Shown piece by piece: positions 15,455 to 25,000 of a stretch of DNA of 31,443 bases. The first letter of the stretch is position 1; every line of letters starts with the position of its first letter. Location of the stretch: positions 1 through 31,443 of IMG/VR virus record IMGVR_UViG_3300020222_000120; one strand, 5' to 3'. Origin of the DNA: a virus. The translations under genes were made by a program, and so were the position numbers. The notes beneath the pieces were generated by a model that was given only the letters and a program-made list of their open reading frames with translations, was not told the origin of the DNA and searched no databases.

Positions 15455-16765
15455 TTAGATGTAAAAACGGAACACGGCGCAGCCACCGCCACCAGTTGGC
15501 GTACCCTGAGTGATGCCGCCACCAGTATGACTATGTTGTTGTGCTTGCCCAGCCCAGTGATCTGTATTACTGTGTTGTTGCTGAGATCCTTGAGTTTGAT
15601 TTTGACCTCCTGCACCACCACCACCCGCGCCGCCGTTTTGAGTAGTGCTATTAGTAAACAATCCAGCACCACCAGAACCACTTGCTTGACCAGTTCTTAA
15701 TCCCCAAAGATGAGGAGTAGATGGGAAAGATCCACCTGCACCAACTCCGCCAAAAGGATTAAAGGTAGCGTGATTGTAATTATTACCTGGACCGCCACCA
15801 CCGCCACCATGATTGCCTGCTCCACCTGTCGAGTGACTACCAGCGCCACCACCTGCGCCATATCCTAATGGAGTTGCTTGTGTACCTGCGCTGGCACCAA
15901 AGCCACCAGCACCAAACCATCCATTTCTGCCTGCTGCGGTAGAATTAGATGTATGTTCATTCGGAGATGCTTGCTGTTGACTTCGATTATCTAATGCTTT
16001 GACAGCCGAACCTATTGGGACAGGCAATAATGGAATCCCTATATGGGTAATCGCTGATTGATGATGTCCTGGTGCGTGAGACGGATTCGCTTGAGTTCCG
16101 CCTTGCAAATGTGCACCACCACTTAAAAAGAAAGGCATCCCAGGGACGTGCGACGGACTCGTGCCTGGATCGCGCTGACCTTCTGGATACAACCAAGAAA
16201 GTACTCGAGGACCACCTCTGTTACTGTATGGTGGTTCGCCGCCAGCGGTACCATAACCGAAATGTGTGCTTCCTGACGTCTGCTGATATTCTGCTCTATG
16301 GGTATTACTCCCTTGAAAAATACCACCACCTCCACCACCACCGAAATAACCCCTATCACCGTGATTACCAGGTGCACCACCACCTATTTGTGCATAAACC
16401 ATACCACCAATTGTAATAGATGAAGTGCCACCTACAGCACCAGCACCACCAGCACCTATAGTTACTACGATCGGATCAGTTGTAACTGGAAGATCAAAAC
16501 ATGCTGCACCACCAAATCCACCACCACCTGGTGTTGAAAAACCTTCTTGATGATCTTGATGATACTGAGGCATCTGAGTGGCTGTTTTATGATTTGATCC
16601 AGTACCACCACCACCACCAACTAGCCAAGCATGAATTTGTTTTGTGCCTGGTGGAGCTTTAATTGTTATGGACGAATAATAAACAGGTGACTGAATGTAT
16701 CGTGCAATTGGAGTAGCGAGATTTGGCGCACCTTTTCCAAATCCTAGAAAACCACCGTTATTCAT
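15455..16765 (-). CDS. Glycine-rich putative tail-fiber tip adhesin
   Basis: A 436-residue protein dominated by glycine runs. After SSITIKAPPGTKQIHAWLVG comes GGGG, the typical beginning of glycine-rich phage fiber-tip domains, and it closes with GGGGCAVFRFYI, the typical final strand. In between, Gly-rich stretches at about 80-150, 290-350 and 365-420 alternate with His-, Gln- and Asn-rich loops. This recalls the polyglycine-II helix sandwich of T-even gp38-type adhesins, in which Gly-rich strands form the scaffold and variable loops contact the host receptor. Sequence similarity to gp38 itself is not evident. The ATG shares one base with the stop of the upstream 128-residue gene (TAATG). 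Receptor binding is an inference from composition and position in the fiber block. Confidence 0.7.
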   Translation of the reverse strand: MNNGGFLGFGKGAPNLATPIARYIQSPVYYSSITIKAPPGTKQIHAWLVGGGGGTGSNHKTATQMPQYHQDHQEGFSTPGGGGFGGAACFDLPVTTDPIVVTIGAGGAGAVGGTSSITIGGMVYAQIGGGAPGNHGDRGYFGGGGGGGIFQGSNTHRAEYQQTSGSTHFGYGTAGGEPPYSNRGGPRVLSWLYPEGQRDPGTSPSHVPGMPFFLSGGAHLQGGTQANPSHAPGHHQSAITHIGIPLLPVPIGSAVKALDNRSQQQASPNEHTSNSTAAGRNGWFGAGGFGASAGTQATPLGYGAGGGAGSHSTGGAGNHGGGGGGPGNNYNHATFNPFGGVGAGGSFPSTPHLWGLRTGQASGSGGAGLFTNSTTQNGGAGGGGAGGQNQTQGSQQQHSNTDHWAGQAQQHSHTGGGITQGTPTGGGGCAVFRFYI

Positions 16766-17151
16766 TAGAAATCTCCTGCACGAGTTACAACAACATGGAA
16801 TGTTTCTGCGGCATTTGTACTAGCGCGCAAAGACCATCCTGGAGCAAGAATAAGACCTTGGTTAATTAACGAGAAATTAAAAGTTTGCACTGTGGTGCTT
16901 GGTGTAGTTGCAGTAACAAGAGTTTCTTGCCAAAGATTAATATTTGTGCCATCAGACACATAAAGTCTGATAACGCCTGCAGTGGTTGTTCCCGTTGCAT
17001 TTACAAAGATATCGTCAATACGCGAGCCTGAGGTAGCGTTTGCCGTGAATACAATGTTTACAACGCCAGTTCCGTTTCTGTTTGCGTTTGCAGAACCTAA
17101 TACTTGTATTGCTGTTCTTGGTACTGCTGCATATTGTGCTGCTGTTGCCAT
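16765..17151 (-). CDS. Small beta-sandwich virion protein
   Basis: A 128-residue protein starting MATAAQYAAVPRTAIQVLGS, with VNATGTTTAGVIRLYVSDGT at about 50-70, LWQETLVTATTPSTTVQTFN and GLILAPGWSLRASTNAAETF towards the end. This pattern (conserved TTTAG.IRL, PS.TV and GW.LRAST..AE.F..) recurs in small proteins located near fiber genes of many tailed phages. Strand-rich sequence with no charged core suggests a jelly-roll-like sandwich. The specific role is unknown. It follows a 79-base gap with a consensus TATAAATA promoter, an AGAGGA Shine-Dalgarno sequence precedes ATG 17151, and it is translationally linked to the glycine-rich protein downstream. Confidence 0.75.
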   Translation of the reverse strand: MATAAQYAAVPRTAIQVLGSANANRNGTGVVNIVFTANATSGSRIDDIFVNATGTTTAGVIRLYVSDGTNINLWQETLVTATTPSTTVQTFNFSLINQGLILAPGWSLRASTNAAETFHVVVTRAGDF

Positions 17152-17204
17152 ATTAGAAATTCCTCTAGAGATTGATAATTACAAATTAAATTCAAAATAC
17201 TTCT

Positions 17205-17212
17205 TATTTATA
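17205..17212 (-). promoter_or_regulatory. T4-type late promoter (TATAAATA) upstream of the 128-residue gene
   Basis: A perfect minus-strand TATAAATA, the exact T4 late consensus, lies in the 79-base gap, 54 bases before ATG 17151. It is the best promoter candidate in the window. Confidence 0.65.
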
Positions 17213-17230
17213 TATCGCATGGTTTTCAGT

Positions 17231-18625
17231 TTAAGTTATGTCTAAATTTTCTAATGCGAAATTGACTAGATAATGCGGAACAGCCGAAGTCGGATTCAAA
17301 GAAAACTCAACATTTGTTTGAGTTACACCATTCGCTGTGATAGTAATATCAATGCTGGCTGTGTTATTAAAGTTCAAATTGCTAGCAGCCAAAACTAGCG
17401 TGCCATTAGCAAAAGTTGCAACCGTATTAGCAGCATTGTTCGCTTGTGCATAAGCACCGTTGGCTTGCGCATAAGCGCCATTAGCCTGTCCATATGCACC
17501 ATTTGCTTGATCGTATGCTGCATTTGCTTGCGCGTATACGACGTTGGCGTGTGCATAAGCGCCATTGGCTTGTCCATATGCTCCGTTGGCTTGCGCATAA
17601 GCGCCATTAGCCTGCGTGTATGCTCCATTCGCTTGTCCATACGCGCCATTGGCAGTATCACGAGCCGTGTTGGCTTGATCGCGAGCTGTATTCGCTTGAT
17701 CGCGAGCAGTGTTTGCTTGGTCTCGTGCATTAGTGGCTTGATCATATGCTGTTTTTACAGAATTAGGAGCAGCTGCATTTACTGTACTTGTTGATACAAC
17801 TGAATCTGTAACATTTTGCGTGGTTAATATTGTTACATGTGTTGGGGATCCATTGGCATTCGCTGTTGCTTGCCAAACTTCAGAAGCTGCAATAAATTTA
17901 AGTTCTGCATTACCTTTACCAGAAGATCCACGCTTTATTCTGAAGATGCCATCGCCATCACTAGCAACGTTTTGTCGTAAAACTAGAGTGTCGCTGTCGT
18001 TAACCGATGATCCAAGAACAGTTAGATTTCCTCTAACCTGCACATCATTGAATACACTATTACCATTCTGAATATAATAAGTCGGATCACTGTCTATACG
18101 AATATTTGATGCATGTACATTGGTAATATTTGCAATGAATAAATTTGCTGATGTTGCAACATACAACACACCATCTACATTGACATTCGTCTGAAAGATT
18201 GTATTTGGTTTGATATTTAAAATAGCATTTTGACTGCTATTAGTAAAATGCACATTTGAATTTGAGAAAACAACATTGGCTGAATCAAACTTGACATTAA
18301 TGTTTGCTTGAAATAATGCGCCAGAAGCGCGATTACTCATTGCAACATTACCAGATTGAACTAAAATATATCCATCATCATCAGTTTCGACTGAGTCAAC
18401 AGACATTAATCCACTGACTCGAGCATTCGCATCTACAGTTAATGTTGTTCCAGTTGCTTTATCTAGCAGCAAGAAACCATCTGTAATAATAACATTACCA
18501 GTTGGTTTTGTAAAATTTCCGCGCGCAATTTCATTTACGTCATTCGCTTGTAAATTATCGCGAATGCGCCATTGATCAAATGTATTTGCTGTCGAAATTA
18601 TTGCAACATTTGTTGAATTTGCCAT
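17231..18625 (-). CDS. Heptad-repeat fiber, 464 residues
   Basis: The first of three fiber genes with Ala/Asn-rich heptads. The N-terminal half (1-290) is beta-rich: STNVAIISTANTFDQWRIRD and NEIARGNFTKPTGNVIITDG recall the entry region of marine myovirus fiber proteins, and VRGNLTVLGSSVNDSDTLVL is a 'GNL.V.G' module as in the larger fibers. Residues about 291-401 are heptads, ARDQANT first and [14 protein letters not shown] later. The C-terminus (about 402-464) is an LNF-NTASI type module (LNFNNTASIDITI) then VPHYLVNFALENLDIT. It lacks the cupredoxin-like, DIGFVG and RFKDLYLS modules. ATG 18625 has a GAGAAG Shine-Dalgarno sequence and lies 3 bases after the 75-residue gene. Presumably a trimeric tail or baseplate fiber. 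Confidence 0.78.
   Translation of the reverse strand: MANSTNVAIISTANTFDQWRIRDNLQANDVNEIARGNFTKPTGNVIITDGFLLLDKATGTTLTVDANARVSGLMSVDSVETDDDGYILVQSGNVAMSNRASGALFQANINVKFDSANVVFSNSNVHFTNSSQNAILNIKPNTIFQTNVNVDGVLYVATSANLFIANITNVHASNIRIDSDPTYYIQNGNSVFNDVQVRGNLTVLGSSVNDSDTLVLRQNVASDGDGIFRIKRGSSGKGNAELKFIAASEVWQATANANGSPTHVTILTTQNVTDSVVSTSTVNAAAPNSVKTAYDQATNARDQANTARDQANTARDQANTARDTANGAYGQANGAYTQANGAYAQANGAYGQANGAYAHANVVYAQANAAYDQANGAYGQANGAYAQANGAYAQANNAANTVATFANGTLVLAASNLNFNNTASIDITITANGVTQTNVEFSLNPTSAVPHYLVNFALENLDIT
17425..17755 (-). repeat. 21-bp heptad tract of the 464-residue fiber
   Basis: About 15 in-frame 21-bp units encode ARDQANT and AYAQANG heptads. Several units match tracts in the 1144-residue fiber closely (compare around 7725-7750), so the three genes share repeat stock. 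Confidence 0.88.
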
Positions 18626-18628
18626 TTA

Positions 18629-18856
18629 TTACTTCTCGCGGCTCACGGCTTTTAAAACATCGCCGAGCATATTTTTTATTTCGGAAACTTCTGACTTTAA
18701 GTTATTTATTTCTGTTTCCATCTTCTTTTTTCTTTCCAGCTCAGCCATTTTTAATCTATGTTGAGCCACAACAGCTTTATCAGTATTTAAAATAGCAAAA
18801 TTATTTAAATCTTTTATAAGAGTTGGCTTTTCTTTAATTTTTGCACGATCGTTCAT
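18629..18856 (-). CDS. Small coiled-coil protein of unknown function
   Basis: 75 residues from ATG 18856 (MNDRAKIKEKPTLIKDLNNF). A TTG two codons earlier could also start, but the GAGGG Shine-Dalgarno sequence lies 6 bases before the ATG and directly against the TTG, favouring the ATG. It is highly charged: a stretch of alternating Lys/Glu (MAELERKKKMETEINNLKSE then VSEIKNMLGDVLKAV) has leucine/isoleucine at heptad spacing from about residue 35 to 70 and predicts a short coiled coil. There is no signal peptide or membrane segment. It lies between the 1070-residue structural gene (2-base gap) and the 464-residue fiber (3-base gap), so it is translated with them. It could be a small assembly factor or a minor baseplate part. 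Confidence 0.78.
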   Translation of the reverse strand: MNDRAKIKEKPTLIKDLNNFAILNTDKAVVAQHRLKMAELERKKKMETEINNLKSEVSEIKNMLGDVLKAVSREK

Positions 18857-18858
18857 AA

Positions 18859-21800
18859 TCAACCCTCAGGAACTGCAGTTATACGAAGGTTTTTAATTTT
18901 TGGAACAACTGATGGATCTGCAGTCATTAAACAAACCTTTATTTGAAATGATTTAAATACACCACCAACAGGATAATTTTTTCCATTTTCAACATAGGAA
19001 ATTCTATTTTCAACCAATGATGGTCTGAATTCTAAACCAATCAATGTTCTTCCATCTTTAGACGACACATCATTTACTTTGCCCATGCGACGCCATCTTT
19101 TTGCTGAAATTGTTTCTACATCATCCGCAGAAACTACCTTATAATAAACTTGCACATCAGTTATAGCAGGTCTAATAACGTCCATAAACACTCTCAAATC
19201 ACCAGATTCAAATCCATCTTCAAGAACTGTTTCTCGCGTAATATATCTAGCGATCATATTACCGCCTCTTTGATCAGTCTCGCCATTAATGATTGCATAG
19301 GCTTGTGTGGTCGATGTAGCATTACCAGATGCTATAGAAATATTCGGCGTCTCAACAAAACTACCACCACCAGACGCCAACACAATGTAGTCTACAGTAT
19401 TAGTTCCTTCGGTGTTCGCTACTGCGAATCCAAGGCATCCGACACCGCCACCACCATACACATTAATGTTGTAAAATCCAATATTTGCGCTGTTAGCCAA
19501 ATACGTTTCACGATATAATTGTGCATATGTGTTCAATGAATCTAACGTGCTTCCATGAACATTTGCTGTTGCAGTGCTAGTAATCGCGTTATAACCAGAT
19601 CCTTGATTTGTAATTGATATTAGTGTATTCGATAATCCACCATTATTAATGTAGAATGTTGTAAGATGCGCTGCAAGTCTATCATAATTAATCACTGGCG
19701 ATATATTTGGATTTGATGTATACAATTCTGTTGTTAGAATATAACTGTTTGCATTTCCTCTAAGAACACGACGACGATTTAATGCTGCACCAGTTTTTCC
19801 TGATGCATCGCCCAACAACCCATATTCTATAGGTTTATGCGGAACTAAAGGAACACCGCTTCCTGCTTCATATGCAGTATTTGATGTGTATACACCTTTT
19901 AATCTATATTGAACATTTGCTGCAGGGAATGTTAAGTCTGTAGAAACCAACATGATTCTATCAACATCAGTGTTAGCCATAGGTGTTTCATCAAGATTAA
20001 AAGTAGCAGTTCCGCTTGACGCAAATACTGCTTTATTGATTACAAACATTAAATCTTGATTTTGATATGGCGACCATGTTGAAGAATTTTGTGAACGGAA
20101 CAGCACACCAGCATATGGTTGTTCAGAAATTCTTCTTGGTGGAGATGCACCTAAAACATCCTGCCCCAATTCAGCAATATACAGCTCATAATCAGGCGAA
20201 TCTGATTGAATAGTGATTGCATATTCCCTTGAAGGCTCTAGATACACAGGATCATCAAATGTAAATTTTGTAAGTGTTGCAGAGTTTGATGTGCTTGGTA
20301 AATCAGAAACATTCACATCTTTTGCTTGTATGGTTTTTTGCGAAAGATAATTTTTTGTTGGGTAACCATTCTGAACTTCTGCAATTTTAACTGTTACAGG
20401 AAGTTGCATTGAACTTCGTTTTTGTAATTTTGAGTTATTGAAAAATCCACCAGGAGCTGGTTTATTCTTAAAGAACAAATCTACTGAAGAAACGAAGATA
20501 CCATAATCTGTTTGGTTTCCCTCTGGTTTTGGTGTGGAGAATGTTTGAGATAATCCATCACCAAGCGGAACTCTTGGTGTTGTTGATGCAGTTGAACCTG
20601 TAACTGGAGATTTATTAACTGAACTATTATATGTTCTATCCGCTGGCGACATTGGACGAACCAATGCATCAGAATCTAGTTCAGGTAGTGGTGGCAAATT
20701 AGGTGTTGTTTGAATTCTTTGAGTAGATTTCAATATACCACCAGCAGAATAAATTGCAGCTGCTCTCATGGTGTAATCTGGATCAGCTACAGTATCTGTA
20801 TCTGTGATTGTAAATATACGTTCGCCAGTTTTAAATTTAAAGTTAGCAACTGAAGGAATATGATAAACACCAGATAATGAACCATGAGCATCTGTTTCAA
20901 AATTACCAATTGAATAATGCGTTGTTGCGTCTGGAACAAATGTTATTGCACTGTTTAATTGTAAAGCACCTGGAACGCTATTAGCTGAAAGACCAACTAC
21001 TCTACGAATTTCGCCGATTCCAGATCCAGCAACAAAGTAAATCAAATTTCCATTTGCTGGTGCTAATCCACTTCCAGAGTTTAAAATTACGACAGAAGTG
21101 TTTTCTCCTTGAATTCCTGTTCCAACTCCTGAACGATGAACATAAGAACTTACATTAATTTTAATTGTAGAGTTGGTTACGCTTCTAACATTAGAATTTG
21201 ATGCAAAATCTGCAAGATTAAGTGCTTTTACACCAAGAGGCTGCGCAGTTGGATTAGATGTATTCCATAGATACGCTAATCCATTTGAAGAAGAAGATGC
21301 AGCGTTTACATTAATTTTTCCGTGTAGTGGATCAATTGCAATTGATCCCATACCTGATTCACCTAGTGGGTTGTAATATTTAACAACGCCTCTAAATGTT
21401 GCATAATCATATCTCTTTGATCCACTTGCGCCGCCCACAAAAGTTTGATAAACAATATCACCGACTTTAAAGTCGTTAGTCATAGACGTTATAACATTAG
21501 CACCAACTGCGGTGACATTCAAACTGATATAATCTTTATTCAAGTATAAAATATTTTCGCCAGAAGTTGAAATAACTGTTGCGTAACCATTATTTCTTTC
21601 TGTTGCAACAACCCCTTCTCCAGGATAAAAAACGTCAGACGTGTCTTTGTTTACAAAAGATGTTACATTACAGTTAGCATATGTGAAACCTGTAGAGACA
21701 TTTTCAATAAACAATTGTGCATCTTTATCAAAATCACCATCTAATCTGCGTACAATTATCGTAGAATTAGCAGAAAAAAACGATTCAACAATACCATTAA

Positions 21801-22071
21801 ATGTATTGACTGTATTAGATGTGCCTTGGTAAACTATGTCATCAGCGGTAACTGTAGTTGCATTATTTCTGCTAAGAGTTATAACCTTTTTTGAGTCAAG
21901 AAGCATTCTATTTGCAGCTTGACAAAACATATTAATTCCAATATCATCAAAAAACAATTTAGATAGTTTAAATGGTTTTAAGTTGTGCGCTGCAAATTCG
22001 ACCTCGTTCGATCGAATATATGGGATCATATTTGTATCAACAACAACTTTTCCGAAATTAGTCGTAGGCAT
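18859..22071 (-). CDS. Large baseplate/tail structural protein (gp10 position)
   Basis: A 1070-residue protein starting MPTTNFGKVVVDTNMIPYIR with SNEVEFAAHNLKPF and LFFDDIGINMF soon after; the IRS..V.F...NLKP....FFD motif is common in large structural proteins of T4-like marine phages. A VYQG module follows (about 75-125; IVYQGTSNTVNTFNGIVES), then a second, more diverged VGDIVYQ segment (about 200-255). A beta domain around 510-690 (KPEGNQTDYGIFVSSVDLFF, then LEPSREYAITIQSDSPDYEL) resembles carbohydrate-module-like sandwiches. Residues about 830-930 hold GSGY/GGG motifs also found in the gp7-like protein. The C-terminus (AKRWRRMGKVNDVSSKDGRT, LIGLEFRPSL) is family-typical. It follows the DUF4815 gene and comes shortly before fibers, equivalent to T4 gp9-gp12, but I cannot equate it with one of these. 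AGGA Shine-Dalgarno sequence before ATG 22071. Confidence 0.78.
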   Translation of the reverse strand: MPTTNFGKVVVDTNMIPYIRSNEVEFAAHNLKPFKLSKLFFDDIGINMFCQAANRMLLDSKKVITLSRNNATTVTADDIVYQGTSNTVNTFNGIVESFFSANSTIIVRRLDGDFDKDAQLFIENVSTGFTYANCNVTSFVNKDTSDVFYPGEGVVATERNNGYATVISTSGENILYLNKDYISLNVTAVGANVITSMTNDFKVGDIVYQTFVGGASGSKRYDYATFRGVVKYYNPLGESGMGSIAIDPLHGKINVNAASSSSNGLAYLWNTSNPTAQPLGVKALNLADFASNSNVRSVTNSTIKINVSSYVHRSGVGTGIQGENTSVVILNSGSGLAPANGNLIYFVAGSGIGEIRRVVGLSANSVPGALQLNSAITFVPDATTHYSIGNFETDAHGSLSGVYHIPSVANFKFKTGERIFTITDTDTVADPDYTMRAAAIYSAGGILKSTQRIQTTPNLPPLPELDSDALVRPMSPADRTYNSSVNKSPVTGSTASTTPRVPLGDGLSQTFSTPKPEGNQTDYGIFVSSVDLFFKNKPAPGGFFNNSKLQKRSSMQLPVTVKIAEVQNGYPTKNYLSQKTIQAKDVNVSDLPSTSNSATLTKFTFDDPVYLEPSREYAITIQSDSPDYELYIAELGQDVLGASPPRRISEQPYAGVLFRSQNSSTWSPYQNQDLMFVINKAVFASSGTATFNLDETPMANTDVDRIMLVSTDLTFPAANVQYRLKGVYTSNTAYEAGSGVPLVPHKPIEYGLLGDASGKTGAALNRRRVLRGNANSYILTTELYTSNPNISPVINYDRLAAHLTTFYINNGGLSNTLISITNQGSGYNAITSTATANVHGSTLDSLNTYAQLYRETYLANSANIGFYNINVYGGGGVGCLGFAVANTEGTNTVDYIVLASGGGSFVETPNISIASGNATSTTQAYAIINGETDQRGGNMIARYITRETVLEDGFESGDLRVFMDVIRPAITDVQVYYKVVSADDVETISAKRWRRMGKVNDVSSKDGRTLIGLEFRPSLVENRISYVENGKNYPVGGVFKSFQIKVCLMTADPSVVPKIKNLRITAVPEG

Positions 22072-22093
22072 ATCTTTTTATCCTAATTAATCT

Positions 22094-25000
22094 TTAATGT
22101 ACAGCATATTCGAACATACCAAAATCGAAATCACCGCGCCCACCGCTGCCACCACCACCGCCACCGCCAACGTAATCATCGCGAGCAACATCAGAAATAT
22201 CGATGACAGGTTGTGAATAATCAATCTCATTCAAAGGTGCTGGACCAAGAGTGATTGGTTGTGTGAAGATTGGAATATCTGGTGGCACTGACCACAACTC
22301 CAGTAACGCCGCCGTTGGTGCATCATATGGTGGCATAATTATTGGATAGAAATTGCTGCCATCAAACCCACCAAATGTGACTGGTGTAATTGGCGGTATA
22401 ATCCATGGTATTTCGATCACTGGTTTATATGGTGGAGGAGTACTCGGTTCAGTTGGAGGTGGAGCTGGTAATACCACTGGTGGCAGAGGTAATTCCTCAA
22501 CTGGTGGTGGTATGTAAGGCGGAATTGGTGGATCCAATGGCGGTGGATACACAATCGGTGGTGGTTCTGGAATCGGAGGATTTACAGGTGGAGGTGGTGG
22601 TGGAGGAGGAGGATCAGGTGGTAAAAATTCTGGAGGTGGGAATGCTGGCATTTTATTATGTGACAATAATCCCTCACAAATATAAGTATGCGCATCATTC
22701 ACGGTGATTCTTACAACTTCACCAGTTGCATAAGATTTGATAGATTTAATTTCATAACTTTCTGGCTGACTGTAAACAACATCACCAGCTTTTAAGTTAT
22801 AAACTTCCACCCACTCATTATTTACATAGAACTTGTGATCTTTTGAGCAAACAAAATTCACATGATCGAATTCAATTTCTACACGTTCAATATCTTGTAT
22901 TGATTCTACGTGTGTGACTTCATGTTTACCCCATTCGAGAGTATTTTCGTGCATTGTACTCACAAACATCCCAACTTTTAATTCACCTGCACTTATTTCT
23001 GTTCCATCAGAAAGTGTAACATTCATCCATGGTGCTGGGCATGGTGGTGGCTCATCCCACCTCGGTTCTGGCCATGGCTCGGGTTGCGAAGTATGTATTG
23101 GTGGCTCTGGTGGTTGCGGTTGGGGCACAATAATTGGTGGCGGAGGAGGATTATTTACCACGACGTTGTAAATGACATTTTGTACAGGTGGATTTGTGCC
23201 TGGTGTAGTAATATATTGATTCGTAACATTGGTCGTTTGCACAATGTTTTGAATTGTTACTGGGGCTGGAGGTTCTCTGACAACTTCTCTTGTAAAGTGA
23301 TGATGTTCAATAATTCTTTCTGGAACACTAATAATTTCTGGTTTAAGTTGCTCGTTTACCCAATAATCACTTTCTGGAACAATAGAAACAACACCATTAA
23401 ATTGTCCAAACAAAAATGGTTGAATAGAGACTGCTTTATCGGAACACAAACCTTGTGTAATTGCAGGTGTTTCTGTGTAATTTAAGCTGACAGTGCGTTT
23501 GTTTAATTTTGTGGATGAATTACCAATATTCTGCAATCCAACGGGGTATGATGCTACTGCAGGTAACATAAATCCATTATTCAATGAAACTCTAAAGTCA
23601 ACATTTCTAAAATCAGCAATATTAAAATTCCTGAAATTTTCGCCGATGAGACCATATTTTTCTTTCTTTGTACCGTCCTCATATTCAGTTTGATCTGCTA
23701 GCGCTAGATTCTCAACATTGTTCAATGATGTAAAAAATTCAACTTTTTGCAGACGTTTATCAATAGAAGCGATATCCCTCATAGTATATCTTCTATTGTC
23801 TTTATATTTTAGTTTAATTTCTTTGATATTTGAAACATATGGCGGCAATGAAATAGTATAAAGTGTCATTGCATCATCTAGATCTGCTGGAGCAACAGGT
23901 TGTGGTGATGAGCGACCTTTTACTATTCTAAATTCTTTATCTTTAGAAAGAACTAATTTATCGATTCTAGGTAGATAATATTCTAGCGAAAGTTCAGTAA
24001 TCTCATCTGGCGCAGCTATGTTTGGGTTTTGAAATGCACCTGTTCCGCTACCAAGTTGTCTTGTTGGTCTGAAGTCTAAACAGTCGCGTAAATTAAAAAA
24101 TTGCCCTGCTTGAGAAACATAAATTGGTATAAGCCCATTTTCATATTGAGACAACGAATATGAGTCTATTGAGAAGAATGATGTATTGGATGAGTTATAA
24201 ACATGTTGATAAAAATCAACATGAACCAACATCTTCGCATTAGCAACATTATATCCCTCTTTTAAAACCAATTTAGCATGATCATACATATCATCGCGTT
24301 GACCGAAATCGCAATAAAATTGATCAGTAATATCTGTGTAATTATTTGCATCTGGCAGATGCGTTGTGTTACCCTTCAATATTCTATTAACTTTTACAAC
24401 ATCTGGCACAAATAGACCAATAGAATCTCCTGGGCGCACACTATTATAAGTTGCATCAGTTAAGAAAATAAATCCATGAGAAACATTAATATTTGCAACA
24501 ATTCCATAACCTGGTAATGTAACTGTTGTATTTCCGTTTATCGCTGTTGGGTAAGTAAATGAACTTGACGTTGCAGAAAATGTTGTATTTGAAATAAAAT
24601 TCTTATTACGAATAGAATCTTCTGCATCATTTTGCTTAACATTTACTATTAAATCAGCGCTGATTATATCAGGAACATTTGTATTAACAGTTAATGAGAT
24701 AGCAGGAGAACCAATCGCAATATTAGCAGAAGTTAATTGTACGATGGATCCATTAGGGAAATATGTGTTTCCGTTATTATTTCTAACAATTAAAATTAAA
24801 TTATCTTGAATTGCGCTTGTTGAATCCGTCCAAGGAATGGTTTCATAAGATTCGAGTCCTGAACCTTGCGCAATAGCAAATACACCTGCTGTTCCATTAT
24901 TTGATCTGTTTGAGAAAAATTTTGTTGAGTTGTAATCTGCATTATTAATAGAAGAACGTTTAATATAATTACCTGGTAATTTAAAGATTAATCCATTTTT

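Noticed and set aside
15455-16765. Collagen-like triple helix in the glycine-rich protein
   Set aside because: Gly residues occur in runs rather than strict Gly-X-Y triplets.
22094-22160. RGD tripeptide in the glycine-rich C-terminus of the DUF4815 protein
   Set aside because: A three-residue match in a low-complexity Gly/Asp stretch is expected by chance and no integrin-type partner is relevant to a bacterial virus.
22655-23041. Full splicing intein with homing endonuclease
   Set aside because: Only 129 residues, no LAGLIDADG or HNH motif, and lysine at +1, so a splicing intein is not supported.
22405-23485. Plus-strand frames opposite the proline-rich and Hint region
   Set aside because: Val/Glu- and Gly/Trp-rich translations mirror proline codons on the true strand and lack any recognisable domain.
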